Assembly: GCA_948847595.1 (NCBI GenBank)
Contig: CAQOGY010000007.1
Location: forward strand, 124,001 to 188,000
Reading direction: 5' to 3'
Source: an uncultured Bacteroides sp.
Lineage (GTDB): Bacteria; Bacteroidota; Bacteroidia; Bacteroidales; Bacteroidaceae
Length of the DNA stretch: 64,000 nt
Shown here: positions 25,917 to 34,389 of the stretch, piece by piece
How the letters are laid out: each line of letters opens with the position of its first letter
Position numbering within the stretch: the stretch's first letter is position 1
Notes under the pieces: model-generated
What the model was told of the DNA's origin: nothing
The model's input: the letters and a program-made list of their open reading frames with translations, nothing else
The model's database searches: none
Made by a program: the position numbers and the translations under genes

Positions 25917-26585
25917 TTACTCGATTCGCTGCACCGTTACGTCCGGAAATTCCTGTATCAGGGAAAGCAGATGCCCTTCATCATTGTTCCGCTTGGACTT
26001 GATAACCATTGTCACTTGATAAAACTCAGATTCGCCCGGATGCAATGTTTCCATTTCGTAGGAGACTATCAGGTAGTCCTTGGAGTTGAATCTGTCCGCT
26101 ATCTGTTTCAGCGTGTCTCTATTGGCGGTAGAGAAAGAAACCAGTGAACTTTTCATGCCGATACTTTTGAAAAGGTAGCTAAGCAGTTCCAGTCCGACGA
26201 GAGTCAGCACCATGGCGGCAATACCGATAGTGTACATTCCTGCGCCGACTGCCAGTCCGATGCCTGCCGTAGCCCAAATGCCGGCGGCGGTGGTCAGTCC
26301 GCGGACGATTTGTTTCTGAAAAATAATGGTTCCTGCACCGATAAATCCGATGCCGCTGACAACTTGCGCCGCTACACGACTGGGGTCGAGCGTCACACTG
26401 CTTTCTTTGATAATCTCTTGAAATCCGTATTGGGAAACAATCATAATGAGGGCACTGCCCAACGAAACGAGGAAATGAGTGCGGTATCCGGCTTCTTTGG
26501 CACGGTATTCACGGTCTAGTCCGATAATGGCTCCAAGTATTCCGGCAACTAGCAAGCGTAATACAAAATCCATATTCAACATCAT
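25917..26585 (-). CDS. MgtC/SapB family membrane protein
   Basis: A protein of about 222 residues. The N-terminal MgtC domain has four or five transmembrane segments and the family motifs GAIIGLDREYRAKEAGYRTHFLVSLGSALIMIVS and GIGFIGAGTIIF...RGLTTAAGIWATAGIGLAVGAGMY. An ACT-like soluble C-terminal domain (about residues 140-222) follows. MgtC proteins affect magnesium homeostasis or ATP synthase activity in other bacteria; here the role is inferred only. The start at 26585 (MMLNMDF) is preferred over 26651, since the intervening residues are polar and lie in the divergent promoter region; 26573 is another option. Confidence 0.88.
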   Translation of the reverse strand: MMLNMDFVLRLLVAGILGAIIGLDREYRAKEAGYRTHFLVSLGSALIMIVSQYGFQEIIKESSVTLDPSRVAAQVVSGIGFIGAGTIIFQKQIVRGLTTAAGIWATAGIGLAVGAGMYTIGIAAMVLTLVGLELLSYLFKSIGMKSSLVSFSTANRDTLKQIADRFNSKDYLIVSYEMETLHPGESEFYQVTMVIKSKRNNDEGHLLSLIQEFPDVTVQRIE

Positions 26586-26758
26586 ACGTTCAGTCTCCTT
26601 TCTGTTTTTAATTGTTTGCGGAAAAAAATGCTTAGACTTATAAATATACAATTATTTCTTCTTTTTGTGTCATTAATTTAATAATATTTGAACGTATCCG
26701 TTGCATTTTATCGTATATTCGCACACCAAAATGAATGTTTAACTCCGTGATTGAGCGA

Positions 26759-27127
26759 ATGATGAAGAAAAGAATATTTTATATAATCAGTTTTTTGGTT
26801 ATCTTTTGTATCGAGGTGCTGATAGCTTTGTATGTCCGTGATAATTTCGTGCGTCCTTATGTCGGTGATGTACTGGTTGTTGTTCTGGTGTATAGTTTTG
26901 TGAGGATATTTCTTCCGACAGGGATTCCTCGGATGCCGTTTTATGTCTTCCTTTTTGCTTGTTTTGTGGAAGTGCTCCAGTACTTTCAGTTGGTGGAGAC
27001 ATTGGGAATTACGAATCGTGTAGCCCGAGTTGTTTTAGGCTCTACGTTCGATTGGGCGGATATTGCCTGTTATGCGGTGGGATGTGTGCTTATTATTTTA
27101 TTTGAACGATTGTTTCAACGGAAATAA
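26759..27127 (+). CDS. DUF2809 family membrane protein
   Basis: A 122-residue integral membrane protein with four hydrophobic segments and a basic N-terminus (MMKKRIF). The LPTGIPRMPFYVFLFACFVEVLQYFQLVETLGITNRVARVVLGSTFDWADIACY stretch is typical of DUF2809, which is of unknown function. ATG codons at 26759 and 26762 are both possible. A TATATTCG element near 26714 may be a degenerate -7 box. It shares a bidirectional terminator with the GH2 gene. Confidence 0.8.
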   Translation: MMKKRIFYIISFLVIFCIEVLIALYVRDNFVRPYVGDVLVVVLVYSFVRIFLPTGIPRMPFYVFLFACFVEVLQYFQLVETLGITNRVARVVLGSTFDWADIACYAVGCVLIILFERLFQRK

Positions 27128-27152
27128 CAAAAAGCATTTCAATGAACATAAC

Positions 27153-27198
27153 AAAAAACGGTGTGAGAATCGTACATGCGACCATCACACCGTTTTTT
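27153..27198. terminator. bidirectional terminator between DUF2809 and GH2
   Basis: Perfect 14-base arms AAAAAACGGTGTGA/TCACACCGTTTTTT separate two convergent genes and carry an A/T run at both ends. Confidence 0.85.
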
Positions 27199-27225
27199 AA
27201 TTTAATAAGATAATTGCTAGTCTTC

Positions 27226-29727
27226 TTACCGGCTTTCAATTTCCAATACACCTTTCGCCAACCCTTTTCCCGTAGCTTCCAGTGTGATTTTCCCCGGCTT
27301 GTCCGTTGAAGAAACGATAGCGGTCATCATGCCGTTGAATACCTTCATCTTCGGAGTTTGGAACGATTCGAGCGAAGCAGGGTTGCCGTTGGCTCCTGCG
27401 CGGTACGTTCCTGCACCTTTCACTTTGAAGCTGATAAGATTGTCGGCCAGCGGACAGAGATTTCCGTCTTTATCCACTACTCTGACGGTGACAAACGACA
27501 GGTCTTTCCCATCCGCTTTAATTTGTGCACGGTCGGGAGCCAGTTCGATATGATGAGGCTTTCCGGCTGTACGAATCTCCTTTTCGGCAACGGCTTTTCC
27601 GTCTTTATCATAAGCCACTACTTTCACCGTGCCCGGTTCGTACTTGGCATCCATCCACATCAGGCGATAACGCTGCTGACGTTTGAGGTTAGCCATTGAA
27701 ACCGAATCGGCACTGTTGTCTATCGTCACGGAGAGGTCTTTCGTGCGTTTGCCCTGGCTCTTGCCGTTGATAAACAACTCGGCGGACGGATGGTTGGTGT
27801 AGACAAATACAGGTACTACTTCTCCTTCGTGCCCTTCCCAATTCCAGTGGGGTAGGATATGGAGCGTTTCTTCTTCCTTGTTCCAATGACTGCGATAGAG
27901 ATAATAACGGTCTTTCGGCAATCCGGCAAGGTCGATGATGCCGAAAAGGGAAGAATGGCTTGGCCAATCCGTATAATAAGGAGTCGGTTCGCCCAGATAG
28001 TCGAATCCTGTCCATACGAATTCTCCGATGCAATAAGGCAGGTCTTCATGCTGGATGAAATCATCTTCGGGCAGATTAGACCATCCGCAGTGTTCTACGT
28101 CATAAGAAGAAGCCTGATGGTCGGGATATTTCTGCATGGAACGGCGGGAAACAGGCAGTTTGTACACACCGCGCGAGCTGACCGTCGAAGCCGTCTCGCT
28201 GCCCAGAATAATCTGCTGTGGGAGCTTCTTATAATTCTCCTGATACTTGTGCGGACGATAGTTGAATCCGGCTACATCCATCACGGCAGCCATATTGTTA
28301 TTTACCACGGCGTCGGGAGCATCCATGCCTTGAGTGACAGGGCGTGTAGGGTCTTCACGGTGGCAGATGTCTTGCAGGAAACGGGAGAGTTTAGGGCCTC
28401 GGTTGCCGTTCCACTGGTCGGGAACCTCGTTTCCGATACACCACATCACCACACTGGGGTTGTTGCGGAACTGATGAAGCAGATTTACTAAATCCTTCTC
28501 CACCCATTCATCGAAAACCTTATGATAACCGTTCTGCAATTTGGCACCTTTCCATTCGTCGAAAGATTCCGCCATTACCATCATACCCATTTCGTCACAG
28601 GCACGAATCAATTCCGGCGCAGGCATATTATGGGAAGTACGGATGGCGTTGCAACCCATATCCTTCAAGATACGTATCTGACGACGGATACCGGCTTCGT
28701 TGGCAATGCCGCCCAGAGGGCCTAAGTCATGGTGATTGCAGACACCTTTGAACACAGTGCGTTCACCGTTCAGGTAAAACCCTTTGTTCGGGATAATTTC
28801 AATGGAACGAATGCCGAAAGGTGTGGTGTATTCGTCTTTCAGCGTGTTTCCTTCATACACTTTGGATACGGCGGAGTAGAGTGACGGTGAGTCAGGTGAC
28901 CAAAGCAGGGGAGCGTCAACAACGAAGTTCTGTTCGAAAACTTTTCCGTCATACTTCGTTCCTTTTTCTTCGTTGGTGGCTACTACTTTGCCGTCAGGAG
29001 CTTTCAGTTCGGTCACGATGCGATAATCCGTGAAGGACTTGCCGGACGGAATTTCGAGACTGGTTTTCAAGTTTACCTTGGCAAACTCTTTTTTCACCAC
29101 CGGAGTAGTCAGCTGCGTTCCCCAAGTAGGGATGCGGGCGTCTTCGTTAATCACCAGATGGACGTTCCGGTAAAGACCTGCACCCGGATACCAGCGTGAA
29201 GATTCTGTCTCGTTCTCCAGGCGGACGGCTAACGTGTTCTGCTCGTTGGCTTTGAGGTAAGGGGTGGCATCAATGCAGAAAGAGTTATAACCATAAGGCC
29301 AGTAACCGGCTTCCTGTCCGTTGATGTACACACGGGCATGGCTCATGGCACCGTCGAGAATAAGAGTTGCCTTCTTGCCGGAAGAGAAGTCCGGAGCTTC
29401 GAAATTCAGGCGATACCAGCCCACTCCGACAAAAGGAAGTCCGCCGGTGCGACCTGCGTGTTCCAACGCTTCTTTCTGTCCGTCTTGGGTGATGGCGACT
29501 TTTTGCTTGTCGTTGTCGATGCTGAAGGGGCCGTAGACAGCCCAGTCGTGCGGGACGGTGACAGATTGCCACTTGGTGTCGTCATACTGTTTCTGACTGA
29601 AATTCTTGTCGTCTTCACGAGTGAATTTCCATCCTTTCTCAAAGGTTTGTGAGGTACGTACTTGTGCGTTGACAAGTGTCGGTAAAGCTATCAGGAGAGC
29701 TGCTGCGATTTTAAGATGTTTATTCAT
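27226..29727 (-). CDS. GH2 family beta-galactosidase-like glycoside hydrolase
   Basis: An 833-residue exported enzyme with signal peptide (cleavage near ALPTLVNAQ). Domains in order are the sugar-binding jelly roll (25-200), an immunoglobulin-like domain (200-310), the TIM barrel (310-620) and C-terminal Ig-like domains including a DUF4982-like segment. The catalytic acid/base is E434 in CIGNEVPDQW and the nucleophile is E511 in LGSETAS. It removes terminal beta-galactose or a related sugar, probably in the periplasm. It is not next to a SusC/SusD pair. The potassium channel gene ends 43 bases upstream in the same direction. Confidence 0.92.
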   Translation of the reverse strand: MNKHLKIAAALLIALPTLVNAQVRTSQTFEKGWKFTREDDKNFSQKQYDDTKWQSVTVPHDWAVYGPFSIDNDKQKVAITQDGQKEALEHAGRTGGLPFVGVGWYRLNFEAPDFSSGKKATLILDGAMSHARVYINGQEAGYWPYGYNSFCIDATPYLKANEQNTLAVRLENETESSRWYPGAGLYRNVHLVINEDARIPTWGTQLTTPVVKKEFAKVNLKTSLEIPSGKSFTDYRIVTELKAPDGKVVATNEEKGTKYDGKVFEQNFVVDAPLLWSPDSPSLYSAVSKVYEGNTLKDEYTTPFGIRSIEIIPNKGFYLNGERTVFKGVCNHHDLGPLGGIANEAGIRRQIRILKDMGCNAIRTSHNMPAPELIRACDEMGMMVMAESFDEWKGAKLQNGYHKVFDEWVEKDLVNLLHQFRNNPSVVMWCIGNEVPDQWNGNRGPKLSRFLQDICHREDPTRPVTQGMDAPDAVVNNNMAAVMDVAGFNYRPHKYQENYKKLPQQIILGSETASTVSSRGVYKLPVSRRSMQKYPDHQASSYDVEHCGWSNLPEDDFIQHEDLPYCIGEFVWTGFDYLGEPTPYYTDWPSHSSLFGIIDLAGLPKDRYYLYRSHWNKEEETLHILPHWNWEGHEGEVVPVFVYTNHPSAELFINGKSQGKRTKDLSVTIDNSADSVSMANLKRQQRYRLMWMDAKYEPGTVKVVAYDKDGKAVAEKEIRTAGKPHHIELAPDRAQIKADGKDLSFVTVRVVDKDGNLCPLADNLISFKVKGAGTYRAGANGNPASLESFQTPKMKVFNGMMTAIVSSTDKPGKITLEATGKGLAKGVLEIESR

Positions 29728-29770
29728 ATATATGGGGGTTAGAAAATGTTTTTCATTTTTTTGTTTTGGA

Positions 29771-30673
29771 TTATGTGTTGGCTTTCGCTTTGTCTTTTGT
29801 TTCGTCTTTCGGAATTTCTTTGGTATCGGACGGGTTCAGGCTACTTCCGCAGTATTTGCAGAATTCGGCGTTGTCCTCATGCCCGGAACGGTGGCAGTTG
29901 GGACATTCTTTGTCTCTTCTGCGCTTGTAATCTTTCATCATCGAAGCCGATACGATACCCGTCGGCACGGCGATGATGGTGTAACCGATAAGCATCACGC
30001 AGGCGGAAAGGAACTTTCCCAAACCGGTGGCGGGAGTAATGTCTCCGTAGCCTACGGTAGTCATGGTGACGATGGCCCAGTAAATGCTGTTCGGGATATT
30101 ATTGAATTGGGAATTGGGTTGCGTACCTTCAATCATGTACATCAGTGTCCCGATGGACGTCACCAGAATGACGACAAACAGGAAGAATACCGCAATCTTT
30201 TTGCTACTCTCGCGAAGGGCGGTGAGCAGCCGTTCGCCTTCGTTCAGGAAGTTGAACAGCTTGAATACACGGAACACCCGTATCAACCGGAAAGCGCGTA
30301 TGATAAGCAGGTAACGTGCACCGGGGAAAAGTAGCCCGATATAAAGTGGCAGGGTAGCCAACAGGTCGACTATGCCGAAAAAACTAAGAACGTATTTCCG
30401 GGGGCGGGGCGAGCAATAAATTCTCGTCAGATACTCGAACGTGAAGAAAGCGGTGAAAATATATTCCAGTATGACGAATGGAGTCGTCAGGTATGAAGGA
30501 AGTCCTTTCAGGCTTTCGATAATGACGAGCAACACGCTGACTAGGATACAGCCGATAAGAATCACGTCAAACAGTTTCCCTGCGGGAGTGTCCGATTCGA
30601 AGATGATGACGTATAACTTCCGTTTCAGTTTATCGTCATGCAGAAAACGTTGGATTCTTTCTTTCAGTTTCAT
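29771..30673 (-). CDS. voltage-gated-type potassium channel with C-terminal zinc ribbon
   Basis: A 300-residue six-transmembrane channel. S4 carries regularly spaced arginines (RAFRLIRVFRVFKLF, residues 126-140), the pore loop has the selectivity filter TTVGYGD (205-211), and S6 follows. The cytoplasmic tail contains CPNC (257-260) and CKYC (272-275), a zinc-ribbon fold. It should conduct potassium across the inner membrane; the ribbon may sense metal or redox state or bind a partner, which is inference. It lies in a row of minus-strand genes with 32 bases to the transglycosylase. Confidence 0.9.
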   Translation of the reverse strand: MKLKERIQRFLHDDKLKRKLYVIIFESDTPAGKLFDVILIGCILVSVLLVIIESLKGLPSYLTTPFVILEYIFTAFFTFEYLTRIYCSPRPRKYVLSFFGIVDLLATLPLYIGLLFPGARYLLIIRAFRLIRVFRVFKLFNFLNEGERLLTALRESSKKIAVFFLFVVILVTSIGTLMYMIEGTQPNSQFNNIPNSIYWAIVTMTTVGYGDITPATGLGKFLSACVMLIGYTIIAVPTGIVSASMMKDYKRRRDKECPNCHRSGHEDNAEFCKYCGSSLNPSDTKEIPKDETKDKAKANT

Positions 30674-30705
30674 AATAAAAAATGTGTTCCGGATGAAATA
30701 CTCTG

Positions 30706-31695
30706 TCAGTCAATCACCCAGTTTTTGTTGTAGGCAACTGTCTTTTGCGGGTCGTAGTACATTCCTTCTTGTGTGGGGATATGGAGAACGTAAGTCTTTC
30801 CGGTTTTATTCTTCAGTGAAGTGTCACGCAGCCACGGGTTGGCATCACGGAGTTGTGCGTAGGTGATGCCCTGTTGCTTGGCGTAGTCGCTCAAGTTGTC
30901 GATGGGGGTGTTGACGGTCACTTTCCTGTACGGGATGGGCGGGTAGAGATGTTCTCTTTTCAACAGGAAGCCGTAGCGTTGCGGGTTGCTGAATATCTCT
31001 TTGGCGGCCAACAGGCGGAACATATAGCGGGAGGTTTCTTCTACAAGCCATAAGTCCATGGCATGACTTGCCAGTTGCTTGTCGAGTTGGGAAGAGATGC
31101 GTGCCTGTCCGGCGTTGTAAGCGGCGGATACGGCCATCCAGTCGCCATATTTGTCATACGCTTGCTTGAAGTATTTGCAGGCGGCTACGGTCGCTTTTTC
31201 GATATTGTAGCGTTCGTCCACGTTGTCGTTTACTTCCAGTCCGAATTCCCGTCCGGTGGCGGGCATGAACTGCCATAGTCCGGCAGCTCCGGCAGGAGAG
31301 CGGGCGATGTTGTTCAGATTACTTTCAATCACCATAAGGTATTTGAAGTCGTCGGGAATACCGTTCGCTTTCAATATCGGTTCCACGATGGGGAAGTAAC
31401 GGTTGGCACGCTTTATCAGAAGCATGGTGGTGGAGTGCATATAGGTGAACGCCATCATTTCACGATCCATCCGTTCGCGACGGTCGTAGCGGCGAAGGTC
31501 GATGGTAGTTCCATCGAAAGTGACTTGGGTAGGCACGGTGGGAGAGGTGACACAATAGGGCACTTCCGACTTTGCCGAGTGTTGTTCATTAACTTGGCTG
31601 CTGCCTATCAAAGTAGGGATGGTAGCACCGATACAGAACACTAATATCAGAGTAAGGATATAGTTGATTTTAGTTTGTTTCTTCATTTCATTCAT
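30706..31695 (-). CDS. membrane-bound lytic transglycosylase (MltD-like) with LysM
   Basis: A 329-residue peptidoglycan lytic transglycosylase. An N-terminal signal anchor (YILTLILVFCIGATIPTLIG) precedes the SLT domain with catalytic glutamate E124 in VIESNLNN and the family motif SPAGAAGLWQFMPATGREFGL. A C-terminal LysM peptidoglycan-binding repeat (VNTPIDNLSDYAKQQGITYAQLRDANPWL) follows. It cleaves glycan strands to give 1,6-anhydromuropeptides. A single LysM is fewer than the two or more of E. coli MltD. Confidence 0.92.
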   Translation of the reverse strand: MNEMKKQTKINYILTLILVFCIGATIPTLIGSSQVNEQHSAKSEVPYCVTSPTVPTQVTFDGTTIDLRRYDRRERMDREMMAFTYMHSTTMLLIKRANRYFPIVEPILKANGIPDDFKYLMVIESNLNNIARSPAGAAGLWQFMPATGREFGLEVNDNVDERYNIEKATVAACKYFKQAYDKYGDWMAVSAAYNAGQARISSQLDKQLASHAMDLWLVEETSRYMFRLLAAKEIFSNPQRYGFLLKREHLYPPIPYRKVTVNTPIDNLSDYAKQQGITYAQLRDANPWLRDTSLKNKTGKTYVLHIPTQEGMYYDPQKTVAYNKNWVID

Positions 31696-31714
31696 AATTT
31701 TAGTTTGATAAGCA

Positions 31715-32554
31715 CTACGCTGGCGGTTGGCAACCTCGGCAGTAGTAGATGCTGCCGCCCAGGTAGTTTTCTTTCACGATGGTTTCTCCGCAACGGGGAC
31801 AGGCTGTGCCGGTGGTGTCTTTCGACAGGCAGGCTACGTATTTGCCACTTTCTCCGAAGAGGTCGGTTTCCGTGCTTCGTCCGCCTTGGCGGTATAAGTC
31901 GTTCATTGTCTCCTTTACTTGATAGAACAAATTTTCTTTCTCTTTGTCAGTCAGTCCGGCGATTTTTTTCTTCGGATGGATGCGGGTATGGTAAAGAATA
32001 TCCTGCAAAACGCCGTTTCCAAGTCCGGGAATGGTCTGTCCGGTAGCCAGAAAAGCTTTGGCGGATTTCTTTTGCGCGCTCTCGGCGTTGATGAGTCCGA
32101 GGAAGTATTCTTTGGTGAAGTCGTCGGACATCACTTGCGGTTTGCTTTTCGCTGTGAGATAATATTCGGAGAGAGTACCGGCGGTGGCATCCTTGTCATA
32201 ACACATCATTCCGCCGTACATACGCACGGAAGCTATCAGGCAACTCTCATCCTCAAGAGCAATGAGCAACTGATGTTTGGCGGGTAACTTCGTCCCCGGA
32301 GACAGATAACGCAGGTTCACACCGTCCGTCAGTACGAGGACTTTGTCACCTATTGTTATCTCCACCATGCCGCCTTGCGGCTGTGCATGGTCTATTGTCT
32401 TGCCGGACAGCCACCCGGCATATTCATCCGCGCTGCCTGTGAACCAGGCAAACTTGTGCGGACTGAATTGTGTGTACACATCCGTTATTTTTTTTCCTCT
32501 GACCGTTTCGTTCAACTGTTCGCTAAGAATACGTGCTTCAGGGGCTTCTATCAT
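31715..32554 (-). CDS. Fpg/Nei-like protein lacking the N-terminal catalytic proline
   Basis: A 279-residue protein of the formamidopyrimidine-DNA glycosylase/endonuclease VIII fold. The helix-two-turn-helix (TGQTIPGLGNGVLQDILYHTRIHPKKK) and the C-terminal zinc finger (CPRC...CRGC) are intact. In Fpg and Nei the catalytic residue is the proline directly after the start methionine (MPE...). Here the sequence is MIEAPEARIL, so proline is residue 5 and cannot be the free amino terminus without processing. It may bind DNA lesions without the usual lyase reaction, or be processed. The minus-strand -7 box at 32589-32596 supports this start. Confidence 0.85.
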   Translation of the reverse strand: MIEAPEARILSEQLNETVRGKKITDVYTQFSPHKFAWFTGSADEYAGWLSGKTIDHAQPQGGMVEITIGDKVLVLTDGVNLRYLSPGTKLPAKHQLLIALEDESCLIASVRMYGGMMCYDKDATAGTLSEYYLTAKSKPQVMSDDFTKEYFLGLINAESAQKKSAKAFLATGQTIPGLGNGVLQDILYHTRIHPKKKIAGLTDKEKENLFYQVKETMNDLYRQGGRSTETDLFGESGKYVACLSKDTTGTACPRCGETIVKENYLGGSIYYCRGCQPPA

Positions 32555-32588
32555 ATGGCTTTTCCTTTCAATGTTTAAGTCTACCTTG

Positions 32589-32596
32589 CAAAGATA
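32589..32596 (-). promoter_or_regulatory. -7 box of the Fpg/Nei-like gene
   Basis: TATCTTTG on the minus strand, 34 bases before the start codon. It shows that no longer N-terminus exists upstream. Confidence 0.55.
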
Positions 32597-32677
32597 ACCT
32601 CATTTTGCTTTTTTCAAAGAACTTTTCCTGCATTTTATACGTTTTTCTAGTAGAGTTGAATATACAATAGAATCAAG

Positions 32678-33991
32678 ATGAATATAGCAATGACCGGAGC
32701 CACCGGATATATAGGTAAGCATCTCTCCAATTATCTGACCGAAAAGGGCGGACATCGTGTGATTCCTTTGGGAAGGTCGATGTTTCGCGAGGGTATGTCC
32801 GGACATTTGATTCAGACGCTGGCGCATTGCGATGTTATCATCAACCTGGCGGGAGCGCCGATAAACAAACGTTGGACGCCGGAGCACAAGCAGGAACTTT
32901 TCGACAGCCGCATAGTCGTCACGCACCGCATTATCCGTGCGTTGAATGCTGTCAGGACAAAACCGAAACTGATGATTTCAGCTTCTGCCGTAGGATATTA
33001 TCCTGCGATGGCGGAAGTGGACGAATATACCCGTACGCGTGGAGACGGGTTCCTGTCCGACCTTTGCTATGCTTGGGAAAAAGAGGCGAAACGTTGTCCG
33101 GAGCATACGCGGCTTGTCATTACCCGTTTCGGTGTTGTACTTTCACCGGATGGGGGAGCGATGCAACAGATGCTCCGACCATTGCAGGCAACGAAGATTG
33201 CTGCTGCCATCGGGCCGGGTGACCAGCCTTTCCCGTGGATAGATATACGCGACCTTTGTCGGGCGATGGAGTTTTTTATCACCCATGAGGAGACGCGTGG
33301 AGTATTCAATCTGGTTGCTCCGCAACAAATTTCCCAATATACTTTTGCCCGTGAGATGGGGAAAGCCTATCATGCATGGACAACAATTGTCGTTCCGCAA
33401 GCAGTGTTTCGGATATTGTATGGCGAAGCAGCTTCTTTCCTCACATCCGGTCAGCGGGTTCGCCCTACCCGCCTTCAGGAAGCGGGATTCCATTTTTCTG
33501 TCCCCGATGTGGAACGGTTGTTCAAAGGAACAGACCATAGCACTGTCCGCACTCTCGACCTGAACCGTTATATGGGACTTTGGTACGAAATAGCCCGTTA
33601 CGAGAACCGCTTTGAACATGGACTTGTCGATGTGACCGCTACTTACACGCTCCGTCCCGACGGCTCTATCCGTGTCGAAAATCGGGGGTGCAAACGCAAC
33701 TCTCCTTATGACATCTGTAAGACCGCCAATGGGCACGCCAAGATACCCGACCCTGCACAACCGGGAAAGTTGAAAGTTTCTTTCTTCCTCAACTTCTATT
33801 CGGACTATTACGTATTGGAGTTGGACGATGAGAACTATAACTATGCGCTCGTAGGCAGCAGCACCGACAAATATCTCTGGATACTGAGCCGGACACCCCA
33901 ACTGCCGGAAGATATAAAGAAAAAACTCGTCACCGCTGCCGGTCGCCGCGGTTATGATACAAACCGATTGCAATGGATCGAACAATTCTAA
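32678..33991 (+). CDS. NAD-dependent epimerase (TIGR01777 type) fused to a lipocalin
   Basis: A 437-residue two-domain protein. Residues 1-283 form an extended short-chain dehydrogenase of the SulA/YfcH type: GATGYIGKHL nucleotide-binding loop, NLAGAPINKRW, and a C-terminal DUF1731-like end (GQRVRPTRLQEAGFHFSVPDVERLF). Residues 292-437 are a bacterial lipocalin (Blc-like) with the G-x-W-Y motif (MGLWYEIARYENRFE), YTLRPDGSIRVENRG and a C-terminal helix. Blc proteins are usually separate exported lipoproteins; here the lipocalin has no signal peptide and must be cytoplasmic. It may present a lipid or isoprenoid to the oxidoreductase, which is inference. The GNAT gene follows after 50 bases. Confidence 0.88.
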   Translation: MNIAMTGATGYIGKHLSNYLTEKGGHRVIPLGRSMFREGMSGHLIQTLAHCDVIINLAGAPINKRWTPEHKQELFDSRIVVTHRIIRALNAVRTKPKLMISASAVGYYPAMAEVDEYTRTRGDGFLSDLCYAWEKEAKRCPEHTRLVITRFGVVLSPDGGAMQQMLRPLQATKIAAAIGPGDQPFPWIDIRDLCRAMEFFITHEETRGVFNLVAPQQISQYTFAREMGKAYHAWTTIVVPQAVFRILYGEAASFLTSGQRVRPTRLQEAGFHFSVPDVERLFKGTDHSTVRTLDLNRYMGLWYEIARYENRFEHGLVDVTATYTLRPDGSIRVENRGCKRNSPYDICKTANGHAKIPDPAQPGKLKVSFFLNFYSDYYVLELDDENYNYALVGSSTDKYLWILSRTPQLPEDIKKKLVTAAGRRGYDTNRLQWIEQF

Positions 33992-34041
33992 CGGTAACAA
34001 AACTGATTGTGTAGAACAAAGCAATTCTAAAAAACAAGATT

Positions 34042-34305
34042 ATGGATTACGAAATTATTCATCAGCCCGAACAAAAACTGTTCAAGACAGAAGTAGACGG
34101 TCGCACCGCCTTTGTACAATATCGCCTTCTTGGTGATTCTCTCGACATCATCCACACGATTGTTCCCCGTCCGATAGAAGGTCGCGGAATAGCCGCCGCA
34201 TTGGTAAAAGCTGCTTATGATTACGCCTCAGCCAACGGAATGAAACCGAAAGCTACTTGCTCGTATGCGGTGAGGTGGCTAGAGCGCCACCCGGAACTGG
34301 GATGA
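34042..34305 (+). CDS. small GNAT-like acetyltransferase (YjdJ type)
   Basis: An 87-residue minimal GNAT-like protein (GNAT_acetyltr_2-like/YjdJ family). The acetyl-CoA loop appears as RPIEGRGIAAALVKAAYDYA, followed by KPKATCSYAVRWLERHPE, the usual ending of this family. The substrate is unknown. It is probably co-transcribed with the epimerase-lipocalin gene. Confidence 0.85.
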   Translation: MDYEIIHQPEQKLFKTEVDGRTAFVQYRLLGDSLDIIHTIVPRPIEGRGIAAALVKAAYDYASANGMKPKATCSYAVRWLERHPELG

Positions 34306-34389
34306 TGGAATAAAAGGATATGAGTATGGTGTGTTCCGGGTGGGCTGGATTGAGAACTGGGTATATTACATTATCACCCTTTGATGTCG

